DNA from: Acinetobacter bereziniae LMG 1003 = CIP 70.12
GTDB lineage: Bacteria > Pseudomonadota > Gammaproteobacteria > Pseudomonadales > Moraxellaceae
Assembly: GCF_000368925.1 (NCBI RefSeq)
Contig: NZ_KB849756.1
Span: 466,823 to 530,822, forward strand
Reading direction: 5' to 3'
DNA: 64,000 nt
Position 1 is the stretch's first letter. Each line of letters begins with the position of its first letter. The position numbers and the translations under genes are program-made. Below the pieces are notes generated by a model that made no database searches, was not told where the DNA came from, and saw only the letters and a program-made list of their open reading frames with translations. Positions 35,406-44,514 of the stretch are shown here, one piece after another.

Positions 35406-37397
35406 ATGTCTTTGTTATTAGGTAAACTCAATTGGGACGCGATCCCTAAAGAGCCTATTGTACTTGTGACAATGGTCGTTATGGCCCTTGGCGCAATTGC
35501 AGTTTTAGGCGGTATCACCTATTTCAAAAAATGGGGATATCTCTGGAATGTATGGTTTAAATCAGTAGACCATAAAAAAATCGGTATCATGTATATCCTT
35601 GTATCTGTAGTGATGCTACTTCGTGGCTTCGCTGATGCAATCATGATGCGTCTTCAACTGTTCCTTGCAAAAGGTGGTGGTGAAGGTTATTTACATCCAG
35701 ACCACTACGATCAGATCTTCACCGCACACGGTGTAATTATGATCTTCTTCGTAGCCATGGGTCTTGTTGTAGGTATGATGAACATTACTGTACCACTTCA
35801 AATTGGTGCACGTGACGTTGCATTCCCATTATTGAACTCTGTAAGTTTCTGGTTATTTGCTGGTGCTGCTGGTTTGATGATGGTTTCACTTGTATTAGGT
35901 GAATTTGCTGCGACTGGTTGGATGGCTTACCCTCCACTTTCAGGCATTCAATATTCTCCTGGTGTTGGTGTTGACTACTATATCTGGGCACTTCAGGTTT
36001 CGGGTCTAGGTACGCTTCTGACAGGTGTTAACTTCTTTGTTACCATCATTAAAATGCGTGCGCCTGGTATGAAACTTATGGACATGCCGATCTTTACTTG
36101 GACTGCACTTTGTACAGCCGTTTTGATCATCGCATCGTTCCCAGTATTAACAGCAACTATTGCAATGTTAACACTTGACCGTTACTTCGATTTCCACTTC
36201 TTCACCAACGAGCTTGGCGGTAGCCCAATGCTTTACGTGAACTTGATTTGGACTTGGGGTCACCCAGAAGTTTATATCTTGGTATTGCCTGCTTTTGGTC
36301 TTTACTCAGAAATCGTTTCAACGTTCTCTCGTAAAACGTTATTCGGTTACAAATCTATGGTGTATGCAACAATTGCAATTACTGTACTGGCATTTGTCGT
36401 ATGGTTACACCACTTCTTTACCATGGGTGCTGGTGCCAACGTTAACGCGTTCTTCGGTATCATGACCATGATTATTGCGATTCCTACTGGTGTGAAAATC
36501 TTCTCTTGGTTATTCACCATGTATAAGGGTCGTATTACATTTACATCACCAATGTACTGGACACTTGGTTTCCTTGTGACTTTCGGTATCGGTGGTTTAA
36601 CTGGTGTATTAATGGCTGTTCCACCAGCTGACTTCTTAGTACACAACTCATTATTCTTGATTGCTCACTTCCATAACGTAATTATTGGTGGTGTTGTATT
36701 CGGTATGTTCGCAGGTATCACTTTCTACTGGCCAAAAATGTTTGGTTGGAAGTTAAATGAGACTTGGGGTAAAGCATCTTTCTGGTTCTGGTTCTTTGGT
36801 TTCTATTTTGCATTCATGCCACTTTATATCCTTGGTTTCATGGGTATGACTCGTCGTCTGAATACATATGACAACCCTGAATGGGATCCGTACCTAGCTA
36901 TTGCTTTATTCGGTGCTGTACTTGTCGCTATCGGTATTGCTTGTTTCTTAATGCAAGTCATCGTAGGTTTCTTACAACGTCATGACAACATGGACCACAC
37001 TGGCGATCCATGGGATGGTCGTGTACTTGAATGGTCTACTTCTTCCCCTGCTCCGTTCTATAACTTTGCTGAAATTCCAAAAATCAATGGTATTGATACT
37101 TTCTGGAATGACAAAGAGAATGGTGTTGCATATGCGCGTCCTGAGAAATATGAAGATATTCATATGCCAACCGACCGTGCTGCAGGCTTTGTTATTGCGT
37201 TGTTCATTACATCAATGGGCTTTGCTTTAATCTGGCATATCTGGTGGTTAGTCGTTGTAACTTTCCTTGGTGCTGTTATTAGCTTCATCGTAAGTTCATT
37301 CACGAAGAAAGTGGATTACTATGTACCTGCTGCTGAAGTAGAACGTATCGAAAATGAGCGTTATGCTTTACTTGAAAAACACTTGAAGAAGGACTAA
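35406..37397 (+). CDS. cyoB: Cytochrome o ubiquinol oxidase subunit I
   Basis: This is the catalytic haem-copper subunit of the cytochrome bo3 proton-pumping oxidase in the inner membrane. Its 663 residues match E. coli CyoB. Visible are FTAHGVIMIFFVAMG (low-spin haem His), WTWGHPEVYILVLPAFG (CuB His and the cross-linked Tyr), VWLHHFFTMG (CuB His pair) and AHFHNVIIGG with the haem ligands. Genes of the operon are close or overlapping. It reduces oxygen to water with electrons from ubiquinol. Confidence 0.97.
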   Translation: MSLLLGKLNWDAIPKEPIVLVTMVVMALGAIAVLGGITYFKKWGYLWNVWFKSVDHKKIGIMYILVSVVMLLRGFADAIMMRLQLFLAKGGGEGYLHPDHYDQIFTAHGVIMIFFVAMGLVVGMMNITVPLQIGARDVAFPLLNSVSFWLFAGAAGLMMVSLVLGEFAATGWMAYPPLSGIQYSPGVGVDYYIWALQVSGLGTLLTGVNFFVTIIKMRAPGMKLMDMPIFTWTALCTAVLIIASFPVLTATIAMLTLDRYFDFHFFTNELGGSPMLYVNLIWTWGHPEVYILVLPAFGLYSEIVSTFSRKTLFGYKSMVYATIAITVLAFVVWLHHFFTMGAGANVNAFFGIMTMIIAIPTGVKIFSWLFTMYKGRITFTSPMYWTLGFLVTFGIGGLTGVLMAVPPADFLVHNSLFLIAHFHNVIIGGVVFGMFAGITFYWPKMFGWKLNETWGKASFWFWFFGFYFAFMPLYILGFMGMTRRLNTYDNPEWDPYLAIALFGAVLVAIGIACFLMQVIVGFLQRHDNMDHTGDPWDGRVLEWSTSSPAPFYNFAEIPKINGIDTFWNDKENGVAYARPEKYEDIHMPTDRAAGFVIALFITSMGFALIWHIWWLVVVTFLGAVISFIVSSFTKKVDYYVPAAEVERIENERYALLEKHLKKD

Positions 37398-37401
37398 GGA
37401 T

Positions 37402-38022
37402 ATGGCTGAAGTACTTCATCACGACAACCATGGACACGATGAGCATCATCATCACGATGATACTGACATCACAGTCTTTGGTTTCTGGACATACTTGATG
37501 AGTGACTTGATTTTATTCGGTACACTCTTCATCGCGTTCGCTGTATTAAGCAGTCATATTCCGCCTGGTACTCCAAGTCCAAAAGAGTTATTTGGTGAGT
37601 CTTTAGGTTTCGTACTTGTAGAAACTTTCGCTCTCTTGATTTCTTCTGTGACTTTTGGTTTCGCGGTTCTTGCTTCATACAAGAAAAATGTCAACCAAGT
37701 GCTAATGTGGTTAATTATCACTTGGCTCTTTGGTGCAACATTCATCGGCATGGAACTTTATGAATTTCATCATTTAGTTCTTGAGGGTCATGGTCCTAGC
37801 CACAGTGCGTTTTTATCTGCGTTCTTTACTCTAGTTGGTACGCATGGTATCCACGTAACTTCTGGTTTAGTCTGGATGATCGTGTTAATGGTTCAAATCA
37901 AGAAATATGGTTTGACATTACCAAACACGCGTCGTCTTGCTTGCCTAAGCTTGTTCTGGCACTTCCTTGACATCGTTTGGATCTGTGTATTCAGCGTAGT
38001 TTATTTACTGGGAGCTTTATAA
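37402..38022 (+). CDS. cyoC: Cytochrome o ubiquinol oxidase subunit III
   Basis: CyoC is a 206-residue integral membrane subunit with five predicted helices. It has the subunit III features FGFWTYLMSDLILFGTLF, GMELYEFHHLVLEGHGPSHS and LVGTHGIHVTSGLVWM. The N-terminus is rich in histidine and aspartate (HHDNHGHDEHHHHDDTD), more so than in E. coli. The gene starts four bases after the cyoB stop and overlaps the cyoD start by one base. Confidence 0.96.
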   Translation: MAEVLHHDNHGHDEHHHHDDTDITVFGFWTYLMSDLILFGTLFIAFAVLSSHIPPGTPSPKELFGESLGFVLVETFALLISSVTFGFAVLASYKKNVNQVLMWLIITWLFGATFIGMELYEFHHLVLEGHGPSHSAFLSAFFTLVGTHGIHVTSGLVWMIVLMVQIKKYGLTLPNTRRLACLSLFWHFLDIVWICVFSVVYLLGAL

Positions 38023-38345
38023 TGAGTCATGATCATAATGCTGCTGGTGCGTCGCACGGAAACATCAAACAATACTCTATCGGCTTCATCCTTTCTGTCG
38101 TTTTGACCATCATCCCATTTGGGATGGTGATGAAAGGCATGACTGGTGGTGCTGTTGTTGCAACAATTGCGATCACTGCTGTTGCTCAGGTTCTTGTACA
38201 GTTGATTTTCTTCTTGCACATGAATTCATCTTCTGAACAACGCTGGAACGTCATTGCATTCATCTATACGATTCTGACGATTGCCGTTCTCTTAATTGGT
38301 TCTGTATGGATCATGAACTACTTACATTCAAACATGATGCTCTAG
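38022..38345 (+). CDS. cyoD: Cytochrome o ubiquinol oxidase subunit IV
   Basis: CyoD is a small accessory subunit aiding assembly of the CuB site. Translation starts at ATG 38022, overlapping the cyoC stop by one base and preceded by GGGAG, giving 107 residues; the longer frame from 37977 lies inside cyoC. Three membrane helices are predicted, with the family features GFILSVVLTIIPFGMVM and LQLIFFLHMNSSSE-like sequence (here VQLIFFLHM). Confidence 0.95.
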   Translation: MSHDHNAAGASHGNIKQYSIGFILSVVLTIIPFGMVMKGMTGGAVVATIAITAVAQVLVQLIFFLHMNSSSEQRWNVIAFIYTILTIAVLLIGSVWIMNYLHSNMML

Positions 38346-38351
38346 GGTGTC

Positions 38352-39230
38352 ATGTTGAAAAAATATCTATTCCTGACTAAGCCAGGAATTCTCTTTGGTA
38401 ACTTCGTTACCACTTTGGGCGGCTTTTTCTTAGCCGCTCAAGGTTCAGTAGATTTCCTTTTACTTCTCATCACACTCATCGGTACAACACTTGTTGTTGC
38501 TTCTGGCTGTGTTGTGAATAACGTCATTGACCAAGACATTGACCAAAAAATGCAACGCACAATGAATCGTGCGCTTGTCAAAAAGACCATCAGTCCAACA
38601 GTTGCTTTAATATTTTCTGCTGTACTGGGTTTAATTGGCTTTGCTTTGTTGTGGTTTTTTGTCAACGCCTACGCATTTGGCTTCGCTGTACTCGGCTTTG
38701 TTGTGTATGTGATTTTTTATAGTCTTTGGAGTAAACGTACCACCATTCATCAAACTGTGATTGGAAGTATTTCTGGCGCAAGCCCTCCTGTGATTGGTTA
38801 TACTGCTGTTTCCAATGAATTTGATATTGCCGCTTTGCTGATTTTTTTAGCATATGCACTTTGGCAAATGCCACATTCTTGGGGAATTGCAATCTATCGT
38901 TTCGATGACTATAAAAATGCAGATATTCCTATTTTGCCTGTAGCACGTTCGATTTTTCGAACCAAAGTTGAAAGTTTAATTTATGTTGTACTTTTTGCTG
39001 CGGTTTTAAATGGGTTATATTGTTTTGGCTATACCAACATTTTCTTTTTAATCACCTTTAATGCTTTGTGTGCCTATTGGCTCTATTTGTCTATTATTGG
39101 CTTTAAAGCAGAGAATGATCAGGTTTGGGCAAGAAAATATTTTTTGTATTCAGTAATTCTAATTACAGCGCTCAGTTTTAGCTTTAGTTTTAGTTACGTC
39201 TCCCCTGCACCACATTTGCCACTGTTTTAA
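38352..39230 (+). CDS. cyoE: Protoheme IX farnesyltransferase (haem O synthase)
   Basis: CyoE converts haem B to haem O by adding a farnesyl group, supplying the high-spin haem of the oxidase encoded upstream. The 292-residue membrane protein has the UbiA-type motifs NNVIDQDIDQKMQRTMNR (first Asp-rich site) and the SWGIAIYRFDDYKNADIPILP-like second site (HSWGIAIYRFDDYK seen). Six bases separate it from cyoD. A strong terminator follows the stop, closing the operon. Confidence 0.96.
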   Translation: MLKKYLFLTKPGILFGNFVTTLGGFFLAAQGSVDFLLLLITLIGTTLVVASGCVVNNVIDQDIDQKMQRTMNRALVKKTISPTVALIFSAVLGLIGFALLWFFVNAYAFGFAVLGFVVYVIFYSLWSKRTTIHQTVIGSISGASPPVIGYTAVSNEFDIAALLIFLAYALWQMPHSWGIAIYRFDDYKNADIPILPVARSIFRTKVESLIYVVLFAAVLNGLYCFGYTNIFFLITFNALCAYWLYLSIIGFKAENDQVWARKYFLYSVILITALSFSFSFSYVSPAPHLPLF

Positions 39231-39260
39231 AAAAGATAGAGTTTACTCTATCTTTTTTTT
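39231..39260 (+). terminator. Terminator of the cyo operon
   Basis: AGATAGAGT (39234-39242), loop TT, ACTCTATCT (39245-39253), then T-run, directly after cyoE. Confidence 0.9.
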
Positions 39261-39526
39261 TGATCTTTTAATTTTCCATAAATGCATTCTCAAAATAATT
39301 GAAATCTTATTTACGTTTGAAAATATTCATCCTGTAAAAATTTATATCGAGCAAAATTTTTAATTTTTTTGACATTGCAATTATATTTAATTGAATACTA
39401 TCCAACCTGATTTCGACGCACCAACTCTTTGACTTATTGAAAAAATAAATTGCTTCGCAGTCTTGCTGGGTTTTACTCAATTTCAGGATCAGCCTAAAGT
39501 TCGCGCTACTTTTCTTTCGTTAAAAG

Positions 39527-39846
39527 ATGAATAGACAAATCTTAGCCGATAAATTTGGAATTACAGCACATCACCAATCACCAATCACCAATCACCAATC
39601 ACCAATCACCAATCACCAATCACCAATCACCAATCTTTTCAATAGAATTTGGACGATTTTCAGCAAAATGGTCAAAAGCAATGTGTCTAGAATTGGTTAA
39701 AATTTTTTAGAGAAAATCAGTTGGCTGTTAAACAAGTTGCAATGCAATGTGGCTTGAATCATCAACAGGTTTTAAGGCAATTATTTATGAGGAATTTAGA
39801 TATGAGTCCTGTTGAATATAAAAAACTCTATCAATATCGATTTTAA
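39527..39846 (+). pseudogene. Decayed AraC-family regulator (C-terminal helix-turn-helix remnant)
   Basis: Bases 39691-39846 encode, in one frame up to a TAA, the last helix-turn-helix of an AraC/GlxA-type regulator (ENQLAVKQVAMQCG, NHQQVLRQLF, LDMSPVEYKKLYQYRF). That frame is closed by a TAG at 39688-39690. In another frame, ATG 39527 opens NRQILADKFGIT, which resembles the first DNA-recognition helix of such proteins, runs through a heptanucleotide array and ends at 39698-39700. The two halves are therefore out of frame, and the ligand-binding domain is missing. This reads as a broken gene whose middle was invaded by tandem repeats. Confidence 0.6.
39570..39635 (+). repeat. Heptanucleotide tandem array, nine ATCACCA units
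   Basis: Nine perfect copies of ATCACCA run from 39570 to 39632, followed by a partial ATC. Three units make 21 bases, so in the frame from 39527 they encode a seven-residue repeat (HQSPITN). One unit gained or lost shifts the frame. It is a likely slippage-prone VNTR. Confidence 0.95.
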
Positions 39847-40268
39847 ATACAATGATTTGATTGTAACTTAAAAAAATAACAATTTGATCAAATCTCCATC
39901 TTCTAAAAAATGCTTGTGTGCTAACACTGTTGTGTATTTACTCGACTTGGTGATTTAATTATTCAATATTACTTTTCAGCCTAAAAAGGCAACATGTAAA
40001 AACAAAGAAACAGCAATGCAGTTCCAACACATAGCTTACTAAAAATTAGTGACTATAATTTAAAAAGCGACATACTTATTTCAAAGCAACAATGAACATT
40101 TTTTCCAAAAGCATATATAAAAACATCTACATTCCATCCTAAGAACTTGTTTTTAATTGGATTTTATTCAACTTCAATTCTAACGACTATTTAACATGTT
40201 CAATATTCAAGCAACACCCTAATTAACCGATCCTTTGATCAGTTTAATGGCTGATTTAAAAAGTTAAA
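39847..40268. other. AT-rich intergenic sequence
   Basis: About 420 bases after the AraC remnant with many stops in all frames. No gene, RNA or repeat is recognised. Confidence 0.4.
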
Positions 40269-40754
40269 TTAACTTCCAAAAAATACAGAATCATGCTCAA
40301 ACCGAGCAAACAAATCATCCATTTTTTCAGCATATTTGAGATCTAATTGATGCCATAATTTTTGGGGCAGTGGGATAAATTCTAATGTGTCTGAACCATC
40401 AGAAGCTTTACAGAAACGGATTTCATACTCTGGATGTAAAATTTCATTGAGTGCTCGTAAAGTTGTATCACGATCAGCACCCTCACCTTGATAAGGAATC
40501 AGTAATGTTTTTTCACCCAACTGAATCGTAATGGTAAAACCTCGTTTGTTATTGGCAGCTTCAAATTTTGCAGACAGTTGTCCAGTTTCTAGAATTTTTT
40601 CACAATATGTGATGATTGCATCATCCTCCTCACCCCAATCCACCACCATGACAATGTCATAACGACCATCAAATACCTCAAAGTAAAACTCTTGTGTTGG
40701 ATTTTCAATATAAGATTCAATGGTTTCAAGTTTCTCAATACGGTAGTTTGTCAT
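40269..40754 (-). CDS. Hypothetical cytoplasmic protein, 161 residues
   Basis: Not recognised. It lacks a signal peptide and membrane segments. It is strongly acidic, with an alternating strand/helix pattern: a YFEVFDGRYDIVMVVDWGEEDD stretch (quoted in part), an AANNKRGFTITIQLGEKTLLIPY core, and a charged C-terminal helix. The ATG is preceded by AGGATAGC. It is convergent with nothing nearby and divergent from rpsF. Its intact frame and normal base usage suggest a real gene. No function is proposed. Confidence 0.6.
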   Translation of the reverse strand: MTNYRIEKLETIESYIENPTQEFYFEVFDGRYDIVMVVDWGEEDDAIITYCEKILETGQLSAKFEAANNKRGFTITIQLGEKTLLIPYQGEGADRDTTLRALNEILHPEYEIRFCKASDGSDTLEFIPLPQKLWHQLDLKYAEKMDDLFARFEHDSVFFGS

Positions 40755-40863
40755 TGTTGCTATCCTTTTTTATTCAGTTTTAATCTAAATAGTGACAATA
40801 CAAAATTCAATTCACCCTCTGTAAAAATTTAGTGGCTTTTCCAATAAATAATTGAATATTAAA

Positions 40864-40892
40864 TTGTGTTTGCTCATAAACTTTCCTATAAT
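40864..40892 (+). promoter_or_regulatory. Candidate sigma-70 promoter for rpsF operon
   Basis: TTGTGT (40864-40869), 17-base spacer, TATAAT (40887-40892), followed by GGCGC near the likely start. The leader of about 115 bases before rpsF could hold the S6-S18 autoregulatory structure known in other bacteria; a CCG lies just before the ribosome-binding site (ACCGTAAGGAG), but I could not fold it. Confidence 0.55.
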
Positions 40893-41013
40893 AGGCGCTC
40901 GCAATTTTTGCGGCATAATCTATTGCTTTTAACTCTTGTTTAAAGGCATTACAGATTGTGACTCCTTGCTTCATTCTTTTGAATGGGGCTGTATAAACCG
41001 TAAGGAGCTGACA

Positions 41014-41400
41014 ATGCGTCACTACGAAATCGTAATTCTGGTACACCCAGACCAAAGCGATCAAGTTGTGGGAATGGTAGAACGCTACATTTCTCACATC
41101 AAAGATGCTGAAGGTCAAATTCACCGTCTTGAAGATTGGGGCCGTCGCCAATTGGCTTACCCAATTAACAAAATTCATAAAGCGCACTACATTTTGATGA
41201 ACATCGAATGTAACCAAACTACGCTTAATGAATTAGAAGAATTGTTCCGTTATAACGATGCAATCCTTCGTAACGTGATTATCCGTCGTGAACACGCAAT
41301 CACTGAAGAATCATTACTTGCTAAGAGTGCTGAAGAAAAACGTGCGCGTAAAGCTCAACGTGAAGAAGCACAACAAGCTCAAGATTCTGTTGAAGCATAA
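41014..41400 (+). CDS. rpsF: 30S ribosomal protein S6
   Basis: S6 binds the central domain of 16S rRNA together with S18. The start is ATG 41014 (MRHYEIVILVHPDQSDQ) with AAGGAG seven bases upstream; the longer frame to 40936 is leader. The product has 128 residues with the conserved EDWGRRQLAYPINKIHKAHY (in part) and FRYNDAILRNVIIRR, and a basic/acidic C-terminal tail. It leads the rpsF-rpsR-rplI operon; S6 and S18 are made in equal amounts and bind as a dimer. Confidence 0.98.
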   Translation: MRHYEIVILVHPDQSDQVVGMVERYISHIKDAEGQIHRLEDWGRRQLAYPINKIHKAHYILMNIECNQTTLNELEELFRYNDAILRNVIIRREHAITEESLLAKSAEEKRARKAQREEAQQAQDSVEA

Positions 41401-41411
41401 GGAGAACATCA

Positions 41412-41639
41412 ATGGCACGTTTTTACCGTCGTCGCAAGTTCTGCCGCTTTACAGCTGAGAACGTTACGTACATCGACTACAAAGATATCGACACTTTAAA
41501 ACAGTACATCACTGAAAATGGCAAGATTGTTCCTAGCCGTATTACAGGTACTAAAGCTCGTTACCAACGTCAATTGGCGCTTGCTATTAAACAAGCTCGC
41601 TATTTAGCGTTGATTCCTTACACTGACAATCATAAGTGA
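41412..41639 (+). CDS. rpsR: 30S ribosomal protein S18
   Basis: The 75-residue basic protein has the S18 signature FCRFTAENVTYIDYKD and the SRITGTKARYQRQLALAIKQ block (quoted to 20). It starts 12 bases after rpsF with GGAG upstream. It forms the platform of the small subunit with S6. Confidence 0.98.
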   Translation: MARFYRRRKFCRFTAENVTYIDYKDIDTLKQYITENGKIVPSRITGTKARYQRQLALAIKQARYLALIPYTDNHK

Positions 41640-41648
41640 GGTTGAGCC

Positions 41649-42095
41649 GTGGATATTATCTTATTACAACGCATTAAAAACCTTGGTAAATTAGGCGATA
41701 AAGTATCAGTTAAAGCTGGTTACGGTCGTAACTATTTGATCCCTCAAGGTAAAGCAGTTGCTGCGACTGAAGCAAACACTGCTGCTTTTGAAGCTCGTCG
41801 TGCTGAACTTGAGAAAGCTGAAGCTGAAGTTTTAGCTGCTGCTCAAGCACGTGCTGATCAATTGAACGAAGTAAATATCGTTATCACTGCGAAAGCTGGT
41901 GATGAAGGTAAACTATTTGGTTCAATCGGTACTCGTGACATCGCTGACGCGTTAACAAATGCTGGTCTTGTTGTAGACCGTGCAGAAGTTCGTTTACCGA
42001 ACGGTGCGCTTCGTCACACTGGTGAATTCAACATCGCAATCCAATTGCATCATGATGTTGTTGCTGAAGTTCTCGTTACTATCGTATCTGAGTAA
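41649..42095 (+). CDS. rplI: 50S ribosomal protein L9
   Basis: L9 bridges the L1 stalk region with its long central helix. The 148-residue protein has the N-terminal domain VILLQRIKNLGKLGDKVSVK-like sequence (here DIILLQRIKNLGKLGDKV), the signature GYGRNYLIPQGKAVAAT, a long charged helix and the C-terminal KLFGSIGTRDIADAL. It starts with GTG after GAGG, nine bases after rpsR. A strong terminator follows. Confidence 0.98.
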   Translation: MDIILLQRIKNLGKLGDKVSVKAGYGRNYLIPQGKAVAATEANTAAFEARRAELEKAEAEVLAAAQARADQLNEVNIVITAKAGDEGKLFGSIGTRDIADALTNAGLVVDRAEVRLPNGALRHTGEFNIAIQLHHDVVAEVLVTIVSE

Positions 42096-42104
42096 TTTTC
42101 AAGC

Positions 42105-42139
42105 AAAAAAAAGAGCATACTTTTGTATGCTCTTTTTTT
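42105..42139 (+). terminator. Terminator of the rpsF-rpsR-rplI operon
   Basis: AAAAAAGAGCATAC (42107-42120), loop TTTT, GTATGCTCTTTTTT; very stable with long T-run. Confidence 0.94.
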
Positions 42140-42316
42140 ATCTCTAAGCTTTTAGTTTCAAACTTTACAGTTGTTTTTTTTCACTTCATTAAGTCTCTAC
42201 TTATCGGTATTACTGTTAGATACTTTCTCAATTTTACATTAAGATAAGTAAGTACTGAAGTGTCTCCATACATTATTTTAAATAATGTTTTCGCAAGATT
42301 TAAAACAAGGTCTTCT

Positions 42317-43762
42317 ATGTCTCAGGCAACCGCCACTGCTCAACAAAACTCTTTCAATGCTGATGCAAAAAATAAAGACAATGCACAGTTAAAAGAGTTT
42401 CGTACGCCACCCCACAATTTGGCAATTGAACAAGCTGTACTTGCTGCGTTAATGACTGTCGCTGAATCTTTTGAACAAGTGAGCGATACTTTAAGTGAAA
42501 ATGATTTTTACGCAACGCGTCATAAATATATCTTTCGTGCAATCGAAAAACTTGCTCAAGAAAGCTCACCTTATGATGCGGTATTGGTCAATGACTGGCT
42601 GATAAAGCAAAATTTACTCGATGCAATTGGTGGTGAAGAGTATTTAATGCAATTGATGGCAGACTCCCCTTCAAGTTTCTATAATTTAGAAACTTATGCT
42701 GGAAAAATCAAAGAGTTTGCGACTTTGAGAAATATGATTAAAGTCGGCAATGAAATTTTGCAGAATGCCTATGACACCAAAGGTCGTGATGTCAGTGAGA
42801 TTTTAGATCTTGCTGAAACCAATATTTTCTCTATTGCAGAGCAACACAATAATAATGCGAAGGCACAAGGTCCTAAAGCAATTACTTCCGTGGTTGCTGA
42901 CGTTTTTGATAAATTAAATGAATTATCTCAGCTAGATGGCAATATCACTGGCTTAACTACAGGTTTTATGGAATTGGACAATAAAACCTCAGGTATGCAA
43001 GCAGGTGATATGATTATTGTTGCGGCACGTCCGTCCATGGGTAAAACGACCTTCGCAATGAATTTAGTCGAAAGCGTTTTATTCAACTGTGACCTACCCG
43101 CACTGGTTTTCTCTATGGAAATGCCAGCAGACTCTATTGCAATGCGTTTAATCTCTGCCTACGGTAAAGTTCATCAAGGACACTTACGTTCAGGAAAACT
43201 GGATGGTGATGAATGGTCTAAAGTGACTGGCACGATTTTACAACTTCAAGAAAAGCATCTTTATATCGACGACTCCTCTGCACTTCCTCCAACAGAGGTA
43301 CGTGCACGCGCACGGCGTATTGCCAAACAACATGGTGGTAAATTGGGGTGTATCATGATCGATTATCTCCAATTAATGAAAGTCCCTGGTATGGGTGACA
43401 ACCGTGTGGGTGAGATCGGTGAAATTTCACGAAGCTTAAAAGCGCTTGCAAAAGAAATGATGTGTCCTGTTATTGCACTGTCTCAGCTTAACCGTTCTTT
43501 AGAGAATCGACCAAATAAACGTCCTGTTATGTCAGACTTACGTGAATCTGGTGCGATTGAGCAGGATGCCGATTTAATTATGTTTATTTACCGTGATGAA
43601 GTTTATAACAAAGAATCAAAAGAAGCTGGCACTGCCGAAATTATCATTGGTAAACAACGTAATGGACCTATTGGTACAGTACGTCTAGCCTTTGAAGGTC
43701 AATACACCCGATTCAGTAATTTATCTCCTGAGTACTATGCTCAATACGAAGACGAAGAATAA
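42317..43762 (+). CDS. dnaB: Replicative DNA helicase DnaB
   Basis: DnaB is the hexameric 5'-3' helicase of the replication fork. From ATG 42317 (MSQATATAQQ) it has 481 residues; the frame extends to 42260 without support. The N-terminal primase-binding domain (PPHNLAIEQAVLAALM) is followed by a RecA-like core with Walker A RPSMGKTTF, Walker B CIMIDYLQLM, and the SDLRESGAIEQDADLIMFIYR segment (in part) carrying the arginine finger region. No intein is seen. It is transcribed after, but separated by a terminator from, the ribosomal operon. Confidence 0.97.
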   Translation: MSQATATAQQNSFNADAKNKDNAQLKEFRTPPHNLAIEQAVLAALMTVAESFEQVSDTLSENDFYATRHKYIFRAIEKLAQESSPYDAVLVNDWLIKQNLLDAIGGEEYLMQLMADSPSSFYNLETYAGKIKEFATLRNMIKVGNEILQNAYDTKGRDVSEILDLAETNIFSIAEQHNNNAKAQGPKAITSVVADVFDKLNELSQLDGNITGLTTGFMELDNKTSGMQAGDMIIVAARPSMGKTTFAMNLVESVLFNCDLPALVFSMEMPADSIAMRLISAYGKVHQGHLRSGKLDGDEWSKVTGTILQLQEKHLYIDDSSALPPTEVRARARRIAKQHGGKLGCIMIDYLQLMKVPGMGDNRVGEIGEISRSLKALAKEMMCPVIALSQLNRSLENRPNKRPVMSDLRESGAIEQDADLIMFIYRDEVYNKESKEAGTAEIIIGKQRNGPIGTVRLAFEGQYTRFSNLSPEYYAQYEDEE

Positions 43763-43798
43763 GCTTTATCGCCAATAAATAATGAAGAGACTTTGGAC

Positions 43799-44221
43799 TC
43801 AGATCTTAGATTTTAAAGTCTCTTTCAATTCATCAATATTTCTGATCCAGTCTTCATAATCATCTGAATCTTGCCATAGCTCATCCAATTCAGAGCTTTC
43901 AGAAGTCAACAAGTTTAATGCAAGTAGGGCTTTTGGAATCAATGCATAATTTTGCTTATTTCTATTCTGCTCTAGCCATTTTTCTACAGGTTCAGGGTAA
44001 TATTCGTTGTCAGCAATACTCGCTGTAAAAGATTTTGCCAACACCTCTGCTGCCGCATGCGCAATACATCCCAAATCAGCGTCAATAAACTCTTCTGTGG
44101 TCATATCAATGATTTGATCAAATGCATCCTCAATCACGTCATAACCGTTATGTTCTTCGAATTCATATGCCCAATCACTGGCTGTATCATTGCCAAAAGG
44201 TTCATGAGACCATGTTCCCAT
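43799..44221 (-). CDS. DUF4259-domain protein
   Basis: The 140-residue cytoplasmic protein starts MGTWSHEPFGNDTASDWAYEF, where MGxWSxxxFGNDxAxDW is the DUF4259 signature, followed by helical segments and an Asp/Glu-rich C-terminal half. Members are widespread in bacteria but of unknown function, and are sometimes found near toxin or immunity genes. Nothing of that kind is adjacent here. It is convergent with dnaB and divergent from alr. Confidence 0.8.
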   Translation of the reverse strand: MGTWSHEPFGNDTASDWAYEFEEHNGYDVIEDAFDQIIDMTTEEFIDADLGCIAHAAAEVLAKSFTASIADNEYYPEPVEKWLEQNRNKQNYALIPKALLALNLLTSESSELDELWQDSDDYEDWIRNIDELKETLKSKI

Positions 44222-44514
44222 ACACGTATACCTTAATCATGAAATTGAATATAAAATGTACGATTTTGTAAAAAAAATAAAGATCAATATTTTTACAAAT
44301 TATGTTTAAGCAAAAATACAAGAATTTTATCGATACAAAATCAATAACTCATTAAAAACACAAATGTTCGTGTCCATTTAGCCTTGATCGGACTACAATA
44401 ATCTTGGTTCTTGATCATGATCTTTTTAAGACAATATAGAACCATCATTACATTTCTAACCGCATAATTTCATCAATTTTATGCTGTATTTGCCATTCCC
44501 AAGGAGTAACGAGG

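Noticed and set aside
39570..39635. Possible CRISPR-like array
   Set aside because: The seven-base units are directly abutting without spacers; this is a simple tandem array.
40807..41217. 136-codon open frame on the minus strand over rpsF
   Set aside because: It is antisense to the ribosomal gene and its promoter; the rpsF frame is certain.
43785..43824. AAGAGACTTT/AAAGTCTCTT hairpin between dnaB and the DUF4259 gene as a terminator
   Set aside because: The loop is about 20 bases, the hairpin overlaps the DUF4259 coding end, and no T-run follows; too weak to annotate.
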